A program made the position numbers and the translations under genes. 51,934 nucleotides of DNA, taken from NCBI GenBank assembly GCA_018711685.1, contig DVHZ01000130.1, positions 1-51,934 of the forward strand, in the 5' to 3' direction. Of this stretch, positions 1 through 8,512 are shown one piece after another. Within the stretch, counting starts at the first letter, position 1, and every line of letters begins with the position of its first letter. Source of the stretch: Candidatus Excrementavichristensenella intestinipullorum. GTDB lineage: Bacteria > Bacillota > Clostridia > Christensenellales > Aristaeellaceae. The notes beneath the pieces were generated by a model that did no database searches, had not been told where the DNA came from, and worked only from the letters and a program-made list of their open reading frames with translations.

Positions 1-116
1 AAGACAAAACCACCAACACAAATAAAGATAACATCTTGAAACAAAATTTCATCCAACAACACCATCTTTTCAAAATCATTAATTACAAAGACCTAATTAT
101 TACATAATTTATTAAA

Positions 117-152
117 ATAAAAAAAGCCAATAATCTTTAAAATTTATTGGCT
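117..152 (-). terminator. Intrinsic terminator of the 5S rRNA unit
   Basis: A 9-bp stem (AGCCAATAA pairing with TTATTGGCT) with a 10-base loop lies at 125-152. On the minus strand it is followed by a run of T residues. It begins 14 bases past the 3' end of 5S rRNA and so ends that transcript. Confidence 0.8.
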
Positions 153-165
153 TCAAATATAAAAA

Positions 166-281
<116 letters not shown>

Positions 282-306
282 TGCGAGATTTAATCTCTAT
301 ATATTT

Positions 307-335
307 ATCATAACACATTGCTATGAAAATATCAA
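307..335 (-). promoter_or_regulatory. Promoter for 5S rRNA
   Basis: On the minus strand TTGATA (330-335) and TATGAT (307-312) are separated by 17 bases, a good sigma-A spacing, 25 bases upstream of the 5S 5' end. The surrounding ~150 bases are very AT-rich, as is usual upstream of strong stable-RNA promoters. Confidence 0.65.
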
Positions 336-435
336 TATTTTTTTTACTTTTTTTCAATTTATTTTCGCTTGTTTTCGTCTTTTTATTCCTTTTTAGAATT
401 TGTTTCTTCTTCTTGTTTTTTCTTTTGGGGAATAT

Positions 436-510
436 TGGTGACTCGTACGGGAATCGAACCCGTGTTACCGGCGTGAGAGGCCGGTGTCTTAACCGCTTGA
501 CCAACGAGCC
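436..510 (-). tRNA. tRNA-Glu (anticodon CTC)
   Basis: The minus strand folds as a complete cloverleaf. It has acceptor GGCTCGT/ACGAGTC, anticodon stem CCGGC/GCCGG with loop CTCTCAC (anticodon CTC, reading GAG), T-loop TTCGATT, discriminator A and an encoded CCA. It is the minor glutamate isoacceptor, consistent with the G-ending codon preference of this GC-rich genome. Confidence 0.95.
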
Positions 511-566
511 ACATCTTTGTTAACTCGGAACCCCGCGATTCTATCCTAACACCTCATCACACTTTT

Positions 567-642
567 TGGTGCACCATCAGGGATTCGAACCCGGTACACC
601 CTGATTAAGAGTCAGGTGCTCTACCAACTGAGCTAATGGCGC
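567..642 (-). tRNA. tRNA-Lys (anticodon CTT)
   Basis: The minus strand folds as a cloverleaf with acceptor GCGCCAT/ATGGTGC, D-loop with AGCTCAGTTGGTAGAGC, anticodon stem CCTGA/TCAGG, loop CTCTTAA (anticodon CTT, reading AAG), T-loop TTCGAAT and an encoded CCA. It lies 56 bases upstream of tRNA-Glu, and the two are probably co-transcribed from the promoter at 681-709. Confidence 0.95.
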
Positions 643-680
643 ATGGGATTTGCTGGGCGTTGCCGCTCGCAACAGTAGAT

Positions 681-709
681 ATTATAGTGTATCAGGGGCA
701 ATATGTCAA
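681..709 (-). promoter_or_regulatory. Consensus promoter for the tRNA-Lys/tRNA-Glu (5S) unit
   Basis: On the minus strand a perfect TTGACA (704-709) and a perfect TATAAT (681-686) are 17 bases apart. They lie about 40 bases upstream of tRNA-Lys, as expected for a strong stable-RNA promoter. Confidence 0.85.
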
Positions 710-804
710 TAGGAAATGGCCAGTTCGCAGGTTAATATTTGATGATTCCGTTTTGCCCTTAGGCGGGGCGGAATCCTGAGGCGCTTGTGCTTTTCAGTGT
801 GGGG

Positions 805-1716
805 CTATCCGTAGATGAACTGGCGCAGCAGTTTTTGATTGGCCTCGAAGTCGGGGCGGATGGACCACACGCCGTTGAGGATTCCGCTTTCATAGGTGCC
901 CTCTGCAGGCACCCGGTACTGAGTCATTTCTCCCCCATGGAGCAGGACACGGGCGGCCAGCAGGGCCATATCGGGCAGGGTGATGTTGGTCTGGACCGCT
1001 TCCAGGGCGGCCTGGGCGAAAGCCAGCAGTTGGGCCGGGTTCTTGCACTGGCGCACCCGCTCCAGCAGGGCTTGCAGCAGCGCCCGCTGCCGGCCGGTGC
1101 GGGCGTAGTCGGAGTCGATTTTCCGGATGCGGGCATAGCGCAGGGCCTGGGTTCCGTCCAGCAAGATATCGCTGCCGTATTCCTTCAATTTATGCCCGCT
1201 CTTTTGGTTCATCGCCTGCATTTCCGCCTTGGTCACGTCCACCCGGACGCCGCCCACCGCGTCCACCATTTGGGCGAAGCCCTGGAAATCGATGAGGGCG
1301 TACTGCTTGATATTCAGGCCGAAGTACTGGTTCACCGCGTCCATGGCCACCTGCGCGCCGCCGAAGGTATAGGCGGCGTTGATCTTCTGGGCGCCGTGGC
1401 CCTCCAGCTGCACCAGGGTATCCCGCATGACGCTGGTGAGCTTCACCTGGCCACCGGTGGAGATGGAGGCCACGATGATGGTATCGGTGCGGGCGGAACC
1501 GTTGCCCACCTGATCCGAGCCCAGCAGCAGGATATTGCGCCAGCCGCCGGGCAGCCCGTCGGGGGTGAGCCCGGACATCAGCCCGGACAGGGTGCTTGTG
1601 GCGCAGATGGTGAGCACCACATAGGCCGCCGCCAGCAGCAGGCACAGCTTGATCAGCCGTCCCAGGCAGCTCTTGCGCTTTCTACGCCGCCTGGGCTTTC
1701 TCTCTTCATAAAACAT
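805..1716 (-). CDS. LCP-family (LytR-CpsA-Psr) cell-wall glycopolymer ligase
   Basis: LCP enzymes transfer undecaprenyl-pyrophosphate-linked glycopolymers onto peptidoglycan outside the membrane. This 303-residue protein starts with an Arg/Lys-rich cytoplasmic tail (residues 6-20) and one membrane segment (~21-42). The LCP domain follows: the NILLLGSD strand (~61-68), R76-T-D78 with the following strand, the SVMRDT motif (~95-100) with its conserved Arg-Asp, and the distal basic motif YARTGRQR (~204-211) that binds the pyrophosphate. It is the last gene of a four-gene operon starting at ~4453 (acyltransferase, glycosyltransferase, PHP protein, LCP), so it probably attaches a polymer or modified glycan made by its neighbours. 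Which LCP subfamily (wall teichoic acid, capsule or other) cannot be told from sequence. Confidence 0.9.
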   Translation of the reverse strand: MFYEERKPRRRRKRKSCLGRLIKLCLLLAAAYVVLTICATSTLSGLMSGLTPDGLPGGWRNILLLGSDQVGNGSARTDTIIVASISTGGQVKLTSVMRDTLVQLEGHGAQKINAAYTFGGAQVAMDAVNQYFGLNIKQYALIDFQGFAQMVDAVGGVRVDVTKAEMQAMNQKSGHKLKEYGSDILLDGTQALRYARIRKIDSDYARTGRQRALLQALLERVRQCKNPAQLLAFAQAALEAVQTNITLPDMALLAARVLLHGGEMTQYRVPAEGTYESGILNGVWSIRPDFEANQKLLRQFIYG

Positions 1717-1731
1717 GGCCGTTTCCGCCCG

Positions 1732-2601
1732 CTATCCCGCCACGGCTCCGGACCAGGCCCGGCGTCCGTAGCGGTCGATGATTTCCACTCGCACATACTG
1801 CTCCCCCGGCCGCAGCCGGTACAGCGCGCCGGTCATATCCCGGCCCTGCCTGCACCTGTCCTTGGACCAGGGCAGGTTGGACAAAAAGACGATGGTATCC
1901 ACCGGGCTGCACGCCACTTCGACCTGCCCGTCCTCCCAGGTGATCTGGCGAAAGGCGGGGCCCTGGCTGGCGTAGCAAGCGCCCCGATCCAGCCCCTCCA
2001 GCAGCGCTTCCCGGGTCAGGTCCCGGGCCTGTATCCAGGTGGCGGCCAGCCCCGCCTCCCCGGTATACCGGTGGGCGTCATCGCTGGCCACGATGGCGGC
2101 GCGAAAGCCCTGGGTGAAGGCCAAATCGATCTGGGTGGAGCTGTCCGCCCGGGGGGCGTTCCAGGGGATGCCGGAAAAGCTGTTGTAGATTTCCACCCCC
2201 GCCACCCCTTGCAGCGCCATCATGACCTGCGGGGTGTTCAGCGACCACGCCGGGTGGCACAAAATGGCCCGTCCCCCGGCGTCGCGGGCCGCCTGAGCCA
2301 TGTCCTCAGGGCCGATCCCCGGCCTAGCCTCAGCGGGCAGACCACCGTCCAGCCCTATCCCCACGATATGCACCACCTGGTCGGGCAGCTGGGCGTCCAT
2401 CTCCGCGCCGCTGAGCACCAGCATGTTTCGGTACCTTTCCGGCTGATTGGGCCGCCAATGGTCGGTGAGGGCCAGGAAATCGTACCCCCGGGCCTGGTAC
2501 AGCTCCATGACCTGCCGGGGCGTCAGGGCGCCGTCGCTCCGGGTGGTGTGGGCGTGCAGGTTGCCTCGAAAGATGGGCAGCCCCTCTTTGAACAGTTTCA
2601 C
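1732..2601 (-). CDS. PHP-domain metal-dependent phosphoesterase
   Basis: PHP proteins are trinuclear-metal phosphoesterases; the substrate of this one is unknown. The 289 residues carry the four PHP motifs in order: HAH (H16, H18), LTDH (~45-48), CHP with H116, and SDDAH with D174 and H177. After ~residue 200 there is a small beta-rich tail. The start is GTG, overlapping the stop of the upstream glycosyltransferase as GTGA, with AGGAG ~11 bases upstream, so the two genes are translationally coupled. There is no signal peptide, so it acts in the cytoplasm. Its neighbours suggest phosphate removal from an envelope precursor or regulation of that pathway, but this is inference. Confidence 0.85.
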   Translation of the reverse strand: MKLFKEGLPIFRGNLHAHTTRSDGALTPRQVMELYQARGYDFLALTDHWRPNQPERYRNMLVLSGAEMDAQLPDQVVHIVGIGLDGGLPAEARPGIGPEDMAQAARDAGGRAILCHPAWSLNTPQVMMALQGVAGVEIYNSFSGIPWNAPRADSSTQIDLAFTQGFRAAIVASDDAHRYTGEAGLAATWIQARDLTREALLEGLDRGACYASQGPAFRQITWEDGQVEVACSPVDTIVFLSNLPWSKDRCRQGRDMTGALYRLRPGEQYVRVEIIDRYGRRAWSGAVAG

Positions 2602-3869
2602 AGCGTTTCGGTCTCCTTTTGGCGCAAGGGCATTTCCCGGCCGCTTCCATCACACTGGCTGATATCCGCCTGGCTTACGTGGGGAATTTCCTTCCATTTC
2701 GGGGCGGGCAGCAGGTTGCCCACGATGTTGGCGGGCAGCCAGGTGAGCAGATACCAGCCCATGGCGGCCATATCCACCAGCCGCTCCCGGCAGAACTTCT
2801 TTTCCAGCAGGCACACCAGCAGCACCAGGGCCATGCCGCCCAGGACGCAGCCGCACACCCACAGCACCAGGGCGGCCAGGGCATGGCCCAGCCCCCTCAT
2901 GGGGTCGGCGGCGATCTCCATGCCCAGCAGCACCGCAGTGAGGATGCCGGGGATCAGGCTGAGCATCTGCACCACCACGCCGCTGAAGTGCAGGGCCACG
3001 TCCAGGCAGATCCGGCTCTTTCCCGCCTTTTTATACAGGGGCAGGCCGTACTTCACCAGGCACTGGCGGGTGCCGGCGGCCCACCGGCGGCGCTGAGTCC
3101 AGGAATCCTTGAACTTGATGGGCTGCTCGTCGTAGGTGATGGCCTCGGGCATCCAAGCGATCTTCACCCCGGCCAGGGCGCACTGGGCGGTGAACTCCAG
3201 GTCCTCGGTGAGGGCGAAGGTGCGGTAGCCGTGCTGGCGCAGCATCTGAGCGCCGATGAGGATGCCGGTGCCGTTCAGGGGCGAGGACAGGCCCAGGGCC
3301 GCCCTGGGCTGGTTGAACAGCCGGTTCATGAACCAGAAGAACACCGAGGTACACCCGGCCACCCAGCTGTCGTTGGGATTTTTGCTGTCCCGGTAGGCCT
3401 GACCCACCTGGTATCCGGCGCAGAGCGCGTTGTTGGCCGCCTGGAGAAAGCCCCTGTCGGCCACGTTGTCCGCGTCGAAGATGATGAAGCCGTCGTATTT
3501 TTCCGGCGCCTTGAGCAGCCGTTCAAAGGTGGCGCTGAGCACTTCGCCCTTGGAGTGCACCGGGCTTTGGCAATGCAGGATACGGGCCCCCGCCTTACGG
3601 GCGGCCGCCTCGGTGTCGTCGGTACAGTTGTTGGGCACCACATAAATGTCGTACAGCGCCTTGGGATAGTGCTGGCGCTTCAGGCTGGACACCAGCCCGC
3701 CCACCACCCGAGCCTCGTTGCGGGCGGGGATCACCACCGCCAAGCGCTTTTCCGGCCGGGCGTAAGGGATGGGATCCAGCTTGGTCAAGCTGCCCCGTAG
3801 GATAATATAGGCGTGATAGGCGCAATAGATCAAGCCCAATAGGCTTATGCTCCAAATAATCCACAGCAT
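2598..3869 (-). CDS. Membrane processive glycosyltransferase, GT2 family
   Basis: This resembles bacterial hyaluronan/PNAG-type synthases. An N-terminal membrane anchor (~1-24) is followed by a GT2 catalytic domain: PARNEAR (~48-54), an NNCTDD nucleotide-binding segment (~80-85), DADN (~132-135, metal binding), TEDLEF (~221-226, catalytic Asp) and QRRRW (~259-263, the polymer-holding motif). About three more membrane helices follow from ~300. I chose the ATG at 3869 (423 residues), with GAGGGG 10 bases upstream, over a TTG six codons earlier. It sits between a CrtO-like acyltransferase (14 bases upstream) and the PHP gene. The family assignment is firm; the sugar and acceptor are unknown. No PgaB- or IcaB-type deacetylase is nearby. 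Confidence 0.85.
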   Translation of the reverse strand: MLWIIWSISLLGLIYCAYHAYIILRGSLTKLDPIPYARPEKRLAVVIPARNEARVVGGLVSSLKRQHYPKALYDIYVVPNNCTDDTEAAARKAGARILHCQSPVHSKGEVLSATFERLLKAPEKYDGFIIFDADNVADRGFLQAANNALCAGYQVGQAYRDSKNPNDSWVAGCTSVFFWFMNRLFNQPRAALGLSSPLNGTGILIGAQMLRQHGYRTFALTEDLEFTAQCALAGVKIAWMPEAITYDEQPIKFKDSWTQRRRWAAGTRQCLVKYGLPLYKKAGKSRICLDVALHFSGVVVQMLSLIPGILTAVLLGMEIAADPMRGLGHALAALVLWVCGCVLGGMALVLLVCLLEKKFCRERLVDMAAMGWYLLTWLPANIVGNLLPAPKWKEIPHVSQADISQCDGSGREMPLRQKETETL

Positions 3870-3883
3870 AGACTGCGTTCCCC

Positions 3884-4429
3884 TCAATGTGTTGAAATGG
3901 CCTGGCCGGCCTTTTTGCTAGCGGCCTGGGCCTCCAGCTTCTCCTGGCGCTCCATCAGCATCACCAGCCGGGGCCGGTTATAGCGCTGGATCATGATAAA
4001 GGGCAGGTTGCCCAGGGCGTACAGCGCCATACAAATCCACCCGGCGGTTCCCTCCATCATGATCAGGAACATGGGGCTGATGAGAATCAGCACGAAATGC
4101 ACGAATTCCGCCACACAGGTCTCCAGGATCAGCATTTCCAAATATTCTGAGCTTCGAAAAACCGTGATCTTTTTGCGAAAGGCGCTCTTCACATGCTGGC
4201 TCATGTCGGGCACCTTGTCCTTCCAGTACTGGATGCGCAGCTTGGTATACACCATGCCCTGTTTTTCCCACCGGTAGGGCGCGAAGGGGTGATGCCGGTA
4301 GTCGAAATTTTTGCGGGGCAGCATCTGTCCGAACGGAAACGCCATAGAGCCCACCACCAGCACGATAAAGATAAATTTCAGCGTTTGGCCGACGAACGCG
4401 GGCAGCGTCATCAAAAACCGTTCAAACAT
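3884..4429 (-). CDS. CrtO-like glycosyl-carotenoid acyltransferase family membrane protein
   Basis: This 181-residue protein has about four membrane segments (~14-32, a pair around ~108-125 and ~128-145, and a short one near ~150). Between the first and second lies the block PFAPYRWEK followed by a YWKDKVPD-type motif. That W-K-D-x-x-P-D arrangement after a basic Trp-Glu-Lys element is what I recall for glycosyl-4,4'-diaponeurosporenoate acyltransferase (CrtO) and its many Bacillota homologues of unknown role. It is first in an operon, with AGGAGG ahead of its ATG and an extended -10 promoter at 4453-4481. No carotenoid genes (crtM, crtN, crtP) occur in the window, so the substrate here is probably another glycolipid. 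The family call is moderate and rests on motif memory, not a profile search. Confidence 0.6.
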   Translation of the reverse strand: MFERFLMTLPAFVGQTLKFIFIVLVVGSMAFPFGQMLPRKNFDYRHHPFAPYRWEKQGMVYTKLRIQYWKDKVPDMSQHVKSAFRKKITVFRSSEYLEMLILETCVAEFVHFVLILISPMFLIMMEGTAGWICMALYALGNLPFIMIQRYNRPRLVMLMERQEKLEAQAASKKAGQAISTH

Positions 4430-4452
4430 GCTCCATCCTCCTTGTGCTCCTC

Positions 4453-4481
4453 ATTGTAGCATAAGGCTGCTATAAACGCAA
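4453..4481 (-). promoter_or_regulatory. Promoter of the acyltransferase-GT2-PHP-LCP operon
   Basis: On the minus strand TTGCGT (4476-4481) is 17 bases from TACAAT (4453-4458). The -10 is extended by TG (TGCTACAAT). It lies 24 bases upstream of the first ATG of the operon. Confidence 0.65.
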
Positions 4482-4501
4482 TCTTAGCGGCAAAAATTCG
4501 C

Positions 4502-6292
4502 TTAAACTACGTCCAATTCTTCCGCGGCGCCGCTGGCCTTCTGCAAATGATAGTATACGCCTTTTTTCTTCATCAGCTGCTCGTGGCTTCCCTTTTCCAC
4601 GATGCCCTGGTCCGTAAGCACCAATATGCACTGGGCCCCCCTGATGGTGCTCAGCCGGTGGGCGATGGTGAAGGTGGTGCGCCCCTTCATCAGCCGGTCC
4701 AGGGACTGCTGCACCAAGTGCTCGCTCTCGTTGTCCAGGGCGCTGGTGGCCTCGTCCAGAATGAGCACCGGCGGGTTCTTCAAAAACACCCGGGCGATGG
4801 CCACCCGCTGCTTCTGCCCCCCGGACAGCTTGACCCCCCGCTCCCCCACGCAGGTGTCGTAGCCCTTTTCCAGCTTTTGGATGAACTCGTGGGCCCCTGC
4901 CAGCTTGGCCGCCTCCACCACCTCTTCCCGGCTGGCGCCGGGCCGGCCGTACTCGATGTTGTCCAGCACGCTGCCGCTGAACAGGTACACCTCCTGCTGC
5001 ACCATGCCGATCTGGGCCCGCAGGGAGGCCAGCTTGATGTGGCGAATGTCCACCCCGTCCAGCAGAACCCGCCCGGCGCTCACCTCGTAGAACCGGGGAA
5101 TCAAGTTGCACAGGGTGGTCTTGCCGCCCCCGGAGGGCCCCACCAGGGCCACCGACTGCCCCGGCTCCACCCGCAGGTTGATGTCGGTGAGCACCTCCTC
5201 CTGAGCGCCCCGGTAGCTAAAGCTCACGTGGTCGAAGGTCACTTCCCCCTTGGCGGTGCCGATGTCCACCGCGCCGGGCTCGTCCTGGATCTCCACCGGC
5301 TCGTCCATCACCTCCACAAACCGCTCGATGCCCGTCACGCCCCGCTGGAATTGCTCGGTGAACTCCACCATCCGCCGCACCGCCGCTAGCAGCATGTTGG
5401 CGTAGAGCATGTAGGCCACCAAATCCGCCGCTGCGATGCGCCCGCTGTGGATGAACAAGCCCCCCATCACCAGCACCATCACGTACATCAGCCCGTCGAA
5501 CAGCCGGGTGGTGCTGTGAAACCAGGCCATCCAGGTATACATGCTCTCCTTGATGCGCAAAAAGCCCTGGTTGCCCTGCTGGAACTTGCGGGCCTCCTCC
5601 TTTTCCCCGGAAAAGGCCTTCACCACCCGAATGCCCAGCAAGCTATCCTCCACCTGGGCGTTCAGTTCCCCCAGCTGGTGGCGGGACTGGCGAAAGGCCC
5701 GGCGCATGCGCAGGTTGAACCGGGAAGAGCAGAACAGCATCAGGGGAATGGCTAAATAGACCGCCAGGGTCAGGGGCACGTTTACCCCCATCAGGATGGC
5801 GAAGGACACCCCGATCTTCACCACCGCCACGAACACTTCCTCGGGAAAGTGATGGGCGAACTCGGTCACGTCGTTTAGGTCGGTGGTGATCCGGCTCATC
5901 AGCTGGCCCACCTTGGTGTCGTCGTAGTAGGCGTTGCTCAGCGCCTGCAGGTGAGTAAATAAATCCCGACGCAGGTCTGTTTCTATCAGGGAACCCATGA
6001 TGTGCCCCCGGCTGGTCTGGTAGAAATACGCCGCCGTATCCACCACCCGCAGGGCGATGTACAGCCCCCCGATTCCCAGGATGACGTTGACCGTGAGCAG
6101 GGAGGCGTCTCGGGCCCCCACGTCGGTGATGTAGCGCATGATGAGGGGTAGGATCAGCTCGCAGGCGCTGGTCAGCGCCGCGCAGGCCAAATCTGCCGCC
6201 AGCATCCCCCAATAGGGTTTAAAATAGGGCAAAAACCGCTTCGTCAGCCGAAGCGTTTGCCCCAATGTGCGTTTTTGGCTGTTCTTCTCCAT
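4502..6292 (-). CDS. ABC exporter half-transporter (fused membrane and ATPase domains)
   Basis: This is a type IV ABC exporter that must dimerise; its substrate cannot be predicted. The ~596-residue protein has six membrane helices (~20-310) in the ABC_membrane fold and a C-terminal ATPase. The ATPase shows Walker A GPSGGGKTT (~385), Q-loop VQQEVYLF, signature LSGGQKQR (~489), Walker B VLILDEATSAL (~509) and an H-loop in IAHRLST. I chose the ATG at 6292 because GGGGAG precedes it; an in-frame start 34 codons earlier would add a Gly/Arg-rich leader without family similarity. No second half-transporter is adjacent, so a homodimer is likely. Trp/Tyr-rich helix ends are typical of lipid or drug exporters. 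A 229-base gap separates it from trxB. Confidence 0.9.
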   Translation of the reverse strand: MEKNSQKRTLGQTLRLTKRFLPYFKPYWGMLAADLACAALTSACELILPLIMRYITDVGARDASLLTVNVILGIGGLYIALRVVDTAAYFYQTSRGHIMGSLIETDLRRDLFTHLQALSNAYYDDTKVGQLMSRITTDLNDVTEFAHHFPEEVFVAVVKIGVSFAILMGVNVPLTLAVYLAIPLMLFCSSRFNLRMRRAFRQSRHQLGELNAQVEDSLLGIRVVKAFSGEKEEARKFQQGNQGFLRIKESMYTWMAWFHSTTRLFDGLMYVMVLVMGGLFIHSGRIAAADLVAYMLYANMLLAAVRRMVEFTEQFQRGVTGIERFVEVMDEPVEIQDEPGAVDIGTAKGEVTFDHVSFSYRGAQEEVLTDINLRVEPGQSVALVGPSGGGKTTLCNLIPRFYEVSAGRVLLDGVDIRHIKLASLRAQIGMVQQEVYLFSGSVLDNIEYGRPGASREEVVEAAKLAGAHEFIQKLEKGYDTCVGERGVKLSGGQKQRVAIARVFLKNPPVLILDEATSALDNESEHLVQQSLDRLMKGRTTFTIAHRLSTIRGAQCILVLTDQGIVEKGSHEQLMKKKGVYYHLQKASGAAEELDVV

Positions 6293-6521
6293 GGCTATGG
6301 CTCCCCGCCCCCCGCCCGTCTTCCGGACAGCCGTCCCCGGCCTTGCCGGGCCCGCCCGCCCCTGGGACAGGGTCTTTCTCTTCCGTCCATCCACTTCCGT
6401 CGGTTTGTTTTAGACTATGGTCCGTTTTTCTCGTCTCATTCCAGAATCCGGTCGCTTTTCCATGTAGCCGCCCCATGGATTGCGGGGCGCGGAAGGCGGC
6501 TGCGGCCTGGGTCACTCTCGC

Positions 6522-7430
6522 CTACAGTCCCCGTATGTATTGCAGGGCCTGGGAGGCGGCCACCGCTCCGTCTGCGGCGGCGGTGATCACCTGGCGCAGG
6601 GGCTTGCGCCGCAAGTCTCCCGCCGCGAATACCCCCGGCAGGCTGGTATGGGTGTCCTCGCCAGCCGCGATGTACCCTTCCGGGTCCATGTCCACCTGTC
6701 CGGCGAACAGCCCGGTCTGGGGCTGGGTGCCCACCGCCACAAAGCAGCCCGCCGCCTGAATAACCGAACTTTGGTCTGTTTTTACCTGGCGCAGGTGCAG
6801 TTGCAAACCGTCCCCGGTCTGTTGGATGCGCTCCACCACGCTGTTCCAGGCCATGGTCACCAGGGGATGGTCCAGCACTCTGCGGCCCAGGGCCTGATCG
6901 GCCCGCAGGGCGTCCCGGCGGTGGATCACGGTGACCGGACAGCCGATGCCCGCCAGATACAGGGCGTCCTCGGCGGCGGTATTGCCGCCGCCCACCACGG
7001 CCACGGGCTTTCCCCGGTACAGCGCGCCGTCGCAGGTGGCGCAATAGGATACCCCCCGCCCCGCCAGCATATCCTCTCCAGCGGCTCCCAGCTTGCGCCG
7101 TGCGGCGCCGGTGGCCAGGATGAGGGCCTGAGCCTGGTAGCGCTGGCGGCGGGTTTCCAGGGCGTGTTCTTTCAGGCGGGCCTGAATCACGCCCTGATAC
7201 TGGATGTCCAGCCCGGCCTCTTTGGCCTGTTCCTCGAATTTCATCATCAGCTCGGGACCGCCGATGCGGCCGCAGCCGGGGTAATTCTCCAATTCATTGG
7301 TGGTGGACGCCTGGCCGCCGGGCAGGTTGCCCTCCAGCAGCAAGGTCTTGAGCCCGGAACGGGCGGCGTACAGCCCGGCGGTAAGCCCGGCGGGGCCGCC
7401 GCCCAGGATAATGACCTCATAATCCGCCAC
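6522..7430 (-). CDS. trxB: Thioredoxin-disulfide reductase
   Basis: This flavoenzyme passes electrons from NADPH to thioredoxin. In order there are an FAD-binding GGGPAGLTAG (~10-19), a redox-active C-A-T-C pair (C130 and C133) followed by DG, an NADPH-binding VVGGGNTAAEDA (~146-157) and a C-terminal GDLRRKPLRQ FAD contact. At 302 residues it has the usual low-molecular-weight size. I prefer the GTG at 7430, which has GGGAGA 7 bases upstream; the TTG at 7436 is almost on top of that ribosome site. The site lies in the 3' end of recR (spacing 2 bases), so translation is coupled. It could serve the thioredoxin-like proteins at 32139-36273 only indirectly, since those domains are outside the membrane. 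Confidence 0.95.
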   Translation of the reverse strand: MADYEVIILGGGPAGLTAGLYAARSGLKTLLLEGNLPGGQASTTNELENYPGCGRIGGPELMMKFEEQAKEAGLDIQYQGVIQARLKEHALETRRQRYQAQALILATGAARRKLGAAGEDMLAGRGVSYCATCDGALYRGKPVAVVGGGNTAAEDALYLAGIGCPVTVIHRRDALRADQALGRRVLDHPLVTMAWNSVVERIQQTGDGLQLHLRQVKTDQSSVIQAAGCFVAVGTQPQTGLFAGQVDMDPEGYIAAGEDTHTSLPGVFAAGDLRRKPLRQVITAAADGAVAASQALQYIRGL

Positions 7431-7432
7431 GA

Positions 7433-8029
7433 TCAAATCTCCCTTCGCCCTTCAAAGGCCTTGGACAACGTCACCTCGTCGGTATACTCCAAATCGCCCC
7501 CCACCGGCACCCCGTGGGCGATGCGGGTCACCCGCACCCCCAGGGGCTTGATGAGCCGGGCGATGTAGGAAGCGGTGGCCTCCCCCTCGATATCCGGGTT
7601 GGTGGCCAGCACCACTTCCTTGATCTGGCCCGAAGCCAGCCGGGCCATCAGCTCCCGAATGCGTATATCGTCGGGACCCACCCCATCCATGGGGGAGATT
7701 ACGCCGTGGAGCACGTGATATTGCCCCTTGTAGTCCCGCATCCGCTCCATGGCGGCCACGTCCCTGGGGTCCCGCACCACGCACAGGATGGACGGGTCGC
7801 GCGCTGTGTCGGAACACAGCGCGCAGGGGTCCTTATCGGTATAGTTTCCGCAGACCGGGCAGAAGTGCACCTGCTTTTTGCCGTTGAAGATGGCCGTAGC
7901 CAACTCCCGCACCTGCTCCTCCGGCAGGGAAATGATGTAATAGGCCAGCCGCTGGGCGGTCTTTTGCCCCACCCCGGGCAGCTTGCTCAGCTGATTGACC
8001 AGGCGCTGAATGGGCTCAATGCCGCTCAT
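7433..8029 (-). CDS. recR: Recombination mediator RecR
   Basis: RecR acts with RecO (and RecF) to load RecA on gapped DNA. The 198-residue protein has a helix-hairpin-helix ([13 protein letters not shown], ~17-29), a four-Cys zinc finger (C57, C60, C69, C72) and a Toprim domain starting with LCVVRDPRD (~82-90). It starts two bases after the ybaB stop, the usual ybaB-recR pairing. dnaX, commonly upstream of ybaB, is absent here. Confidence 0.97.
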   Translation of the reverse strand: MSGIEPIQRLVNQLSKLPGVGQKTAQRLAYYIISLPEEQVRELATAIFNGKKQVHFCPVCGNYTDKDPCALCSDTARDPSILCVVRDPRDVAAMERMRDYKGQYHVLHGVISPMDGVGPDDIRIRELMARLASGQIKEVVLATNPDIEGEATASYIARLIKPLGVRVTRIAHGVPVGGDLEYTDEVTLSKAFEGRREI

Positions 8030-8031
8030 TT

Positions 8032-8379
8032 TCAGAACAGCCCCGGCATGTTGATGCCGCCGGTCATCTTGCCCATCTCCCGCTCCACGGTGTCCCCGGC
8101 GCTCTTCAGCGCCTCGTTCACCGCCGCCATCACCAGGTCCTGGAGCATTTCCACGTCCTCAGGGTCCACCGCCTGGGGGTCGATGACCAATTCCAGCAAT
8201 TCCTTCTTGCCGTTTACCTTGGCCTTCACCATGCCGCCCCCCGCCGCGGCCTCAAATTCCCGGGTTTCCAGCTCCTCCTGGAGCTTTTGCATGTTCTGCT
8301 GTAATTTCTGGGCCTGACGGGCCAACTGCTGCAAATTGCCGCCGCCCATCATGCCGGGAAAACCGCCGCCCCTGGCCAT
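8032..8379 (-). CDS. YbaB/EbfC-family nucleoid-associated protein
   Basis: This is a small DNA-binding protein (115 residues) of the YbaB/EbfC family, which forms dimers that bind DNA with little sequence preference. It has the Gly-rich start ([24 protein letters not shown]), a long helix (~20-45), the G[11 protein letters not shown] strand and the [16 protein letters not shown] motif. The ATG at 8379 has GGAGG 8 bases upstream. It is coupled to recR, as in most Bacillota. Confidence 0.95.
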   Translation of the reverse strand: MARGGGFPGMMGGGNLQQLARQAQKLQQNMQKLQEELETREFEAAAGGGMVKAKVNGKKELLELVIDPQAVDPEDVEMLQDLVMAAVNEALKSAGDTVEREMGKMTGGINMPGLF

Positions 8380-8512
8380 TGTTCTTTCCTCCCCGTCTGG
8401 CGCGCCCCCGGCCCTACCGGCCGCCAGCCCGCCGCGAAATGTCTCCCCTTTCGCCCTTCCGCAGCCCTTTTTCCAGGTCCACCCAGGGCGTTCCGGTTTG
8501 CCTGCCGCCCGG

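Noticed and set aside
744-775. Hairpin GATTCCG/CGGAATC as a terminator for the LCP gene
   Set aside because: On the minus strand the inner part has four A-C mismatches and no T-run follows. It pairs better on the plus strand, where no gene ends.
787-3096. Plus-strand open frame of 769 codons
   Set aside because: It lies antisense to four well-supported minus-strand genes, is rich in His/Gly/Pro/Gln shadow composition and has no ribosome site or family similarity. The same applies to the other long antisense frames (for example 11647-13455, 16365-18185, 25285-27471, 32112-34520, 48627-51071).
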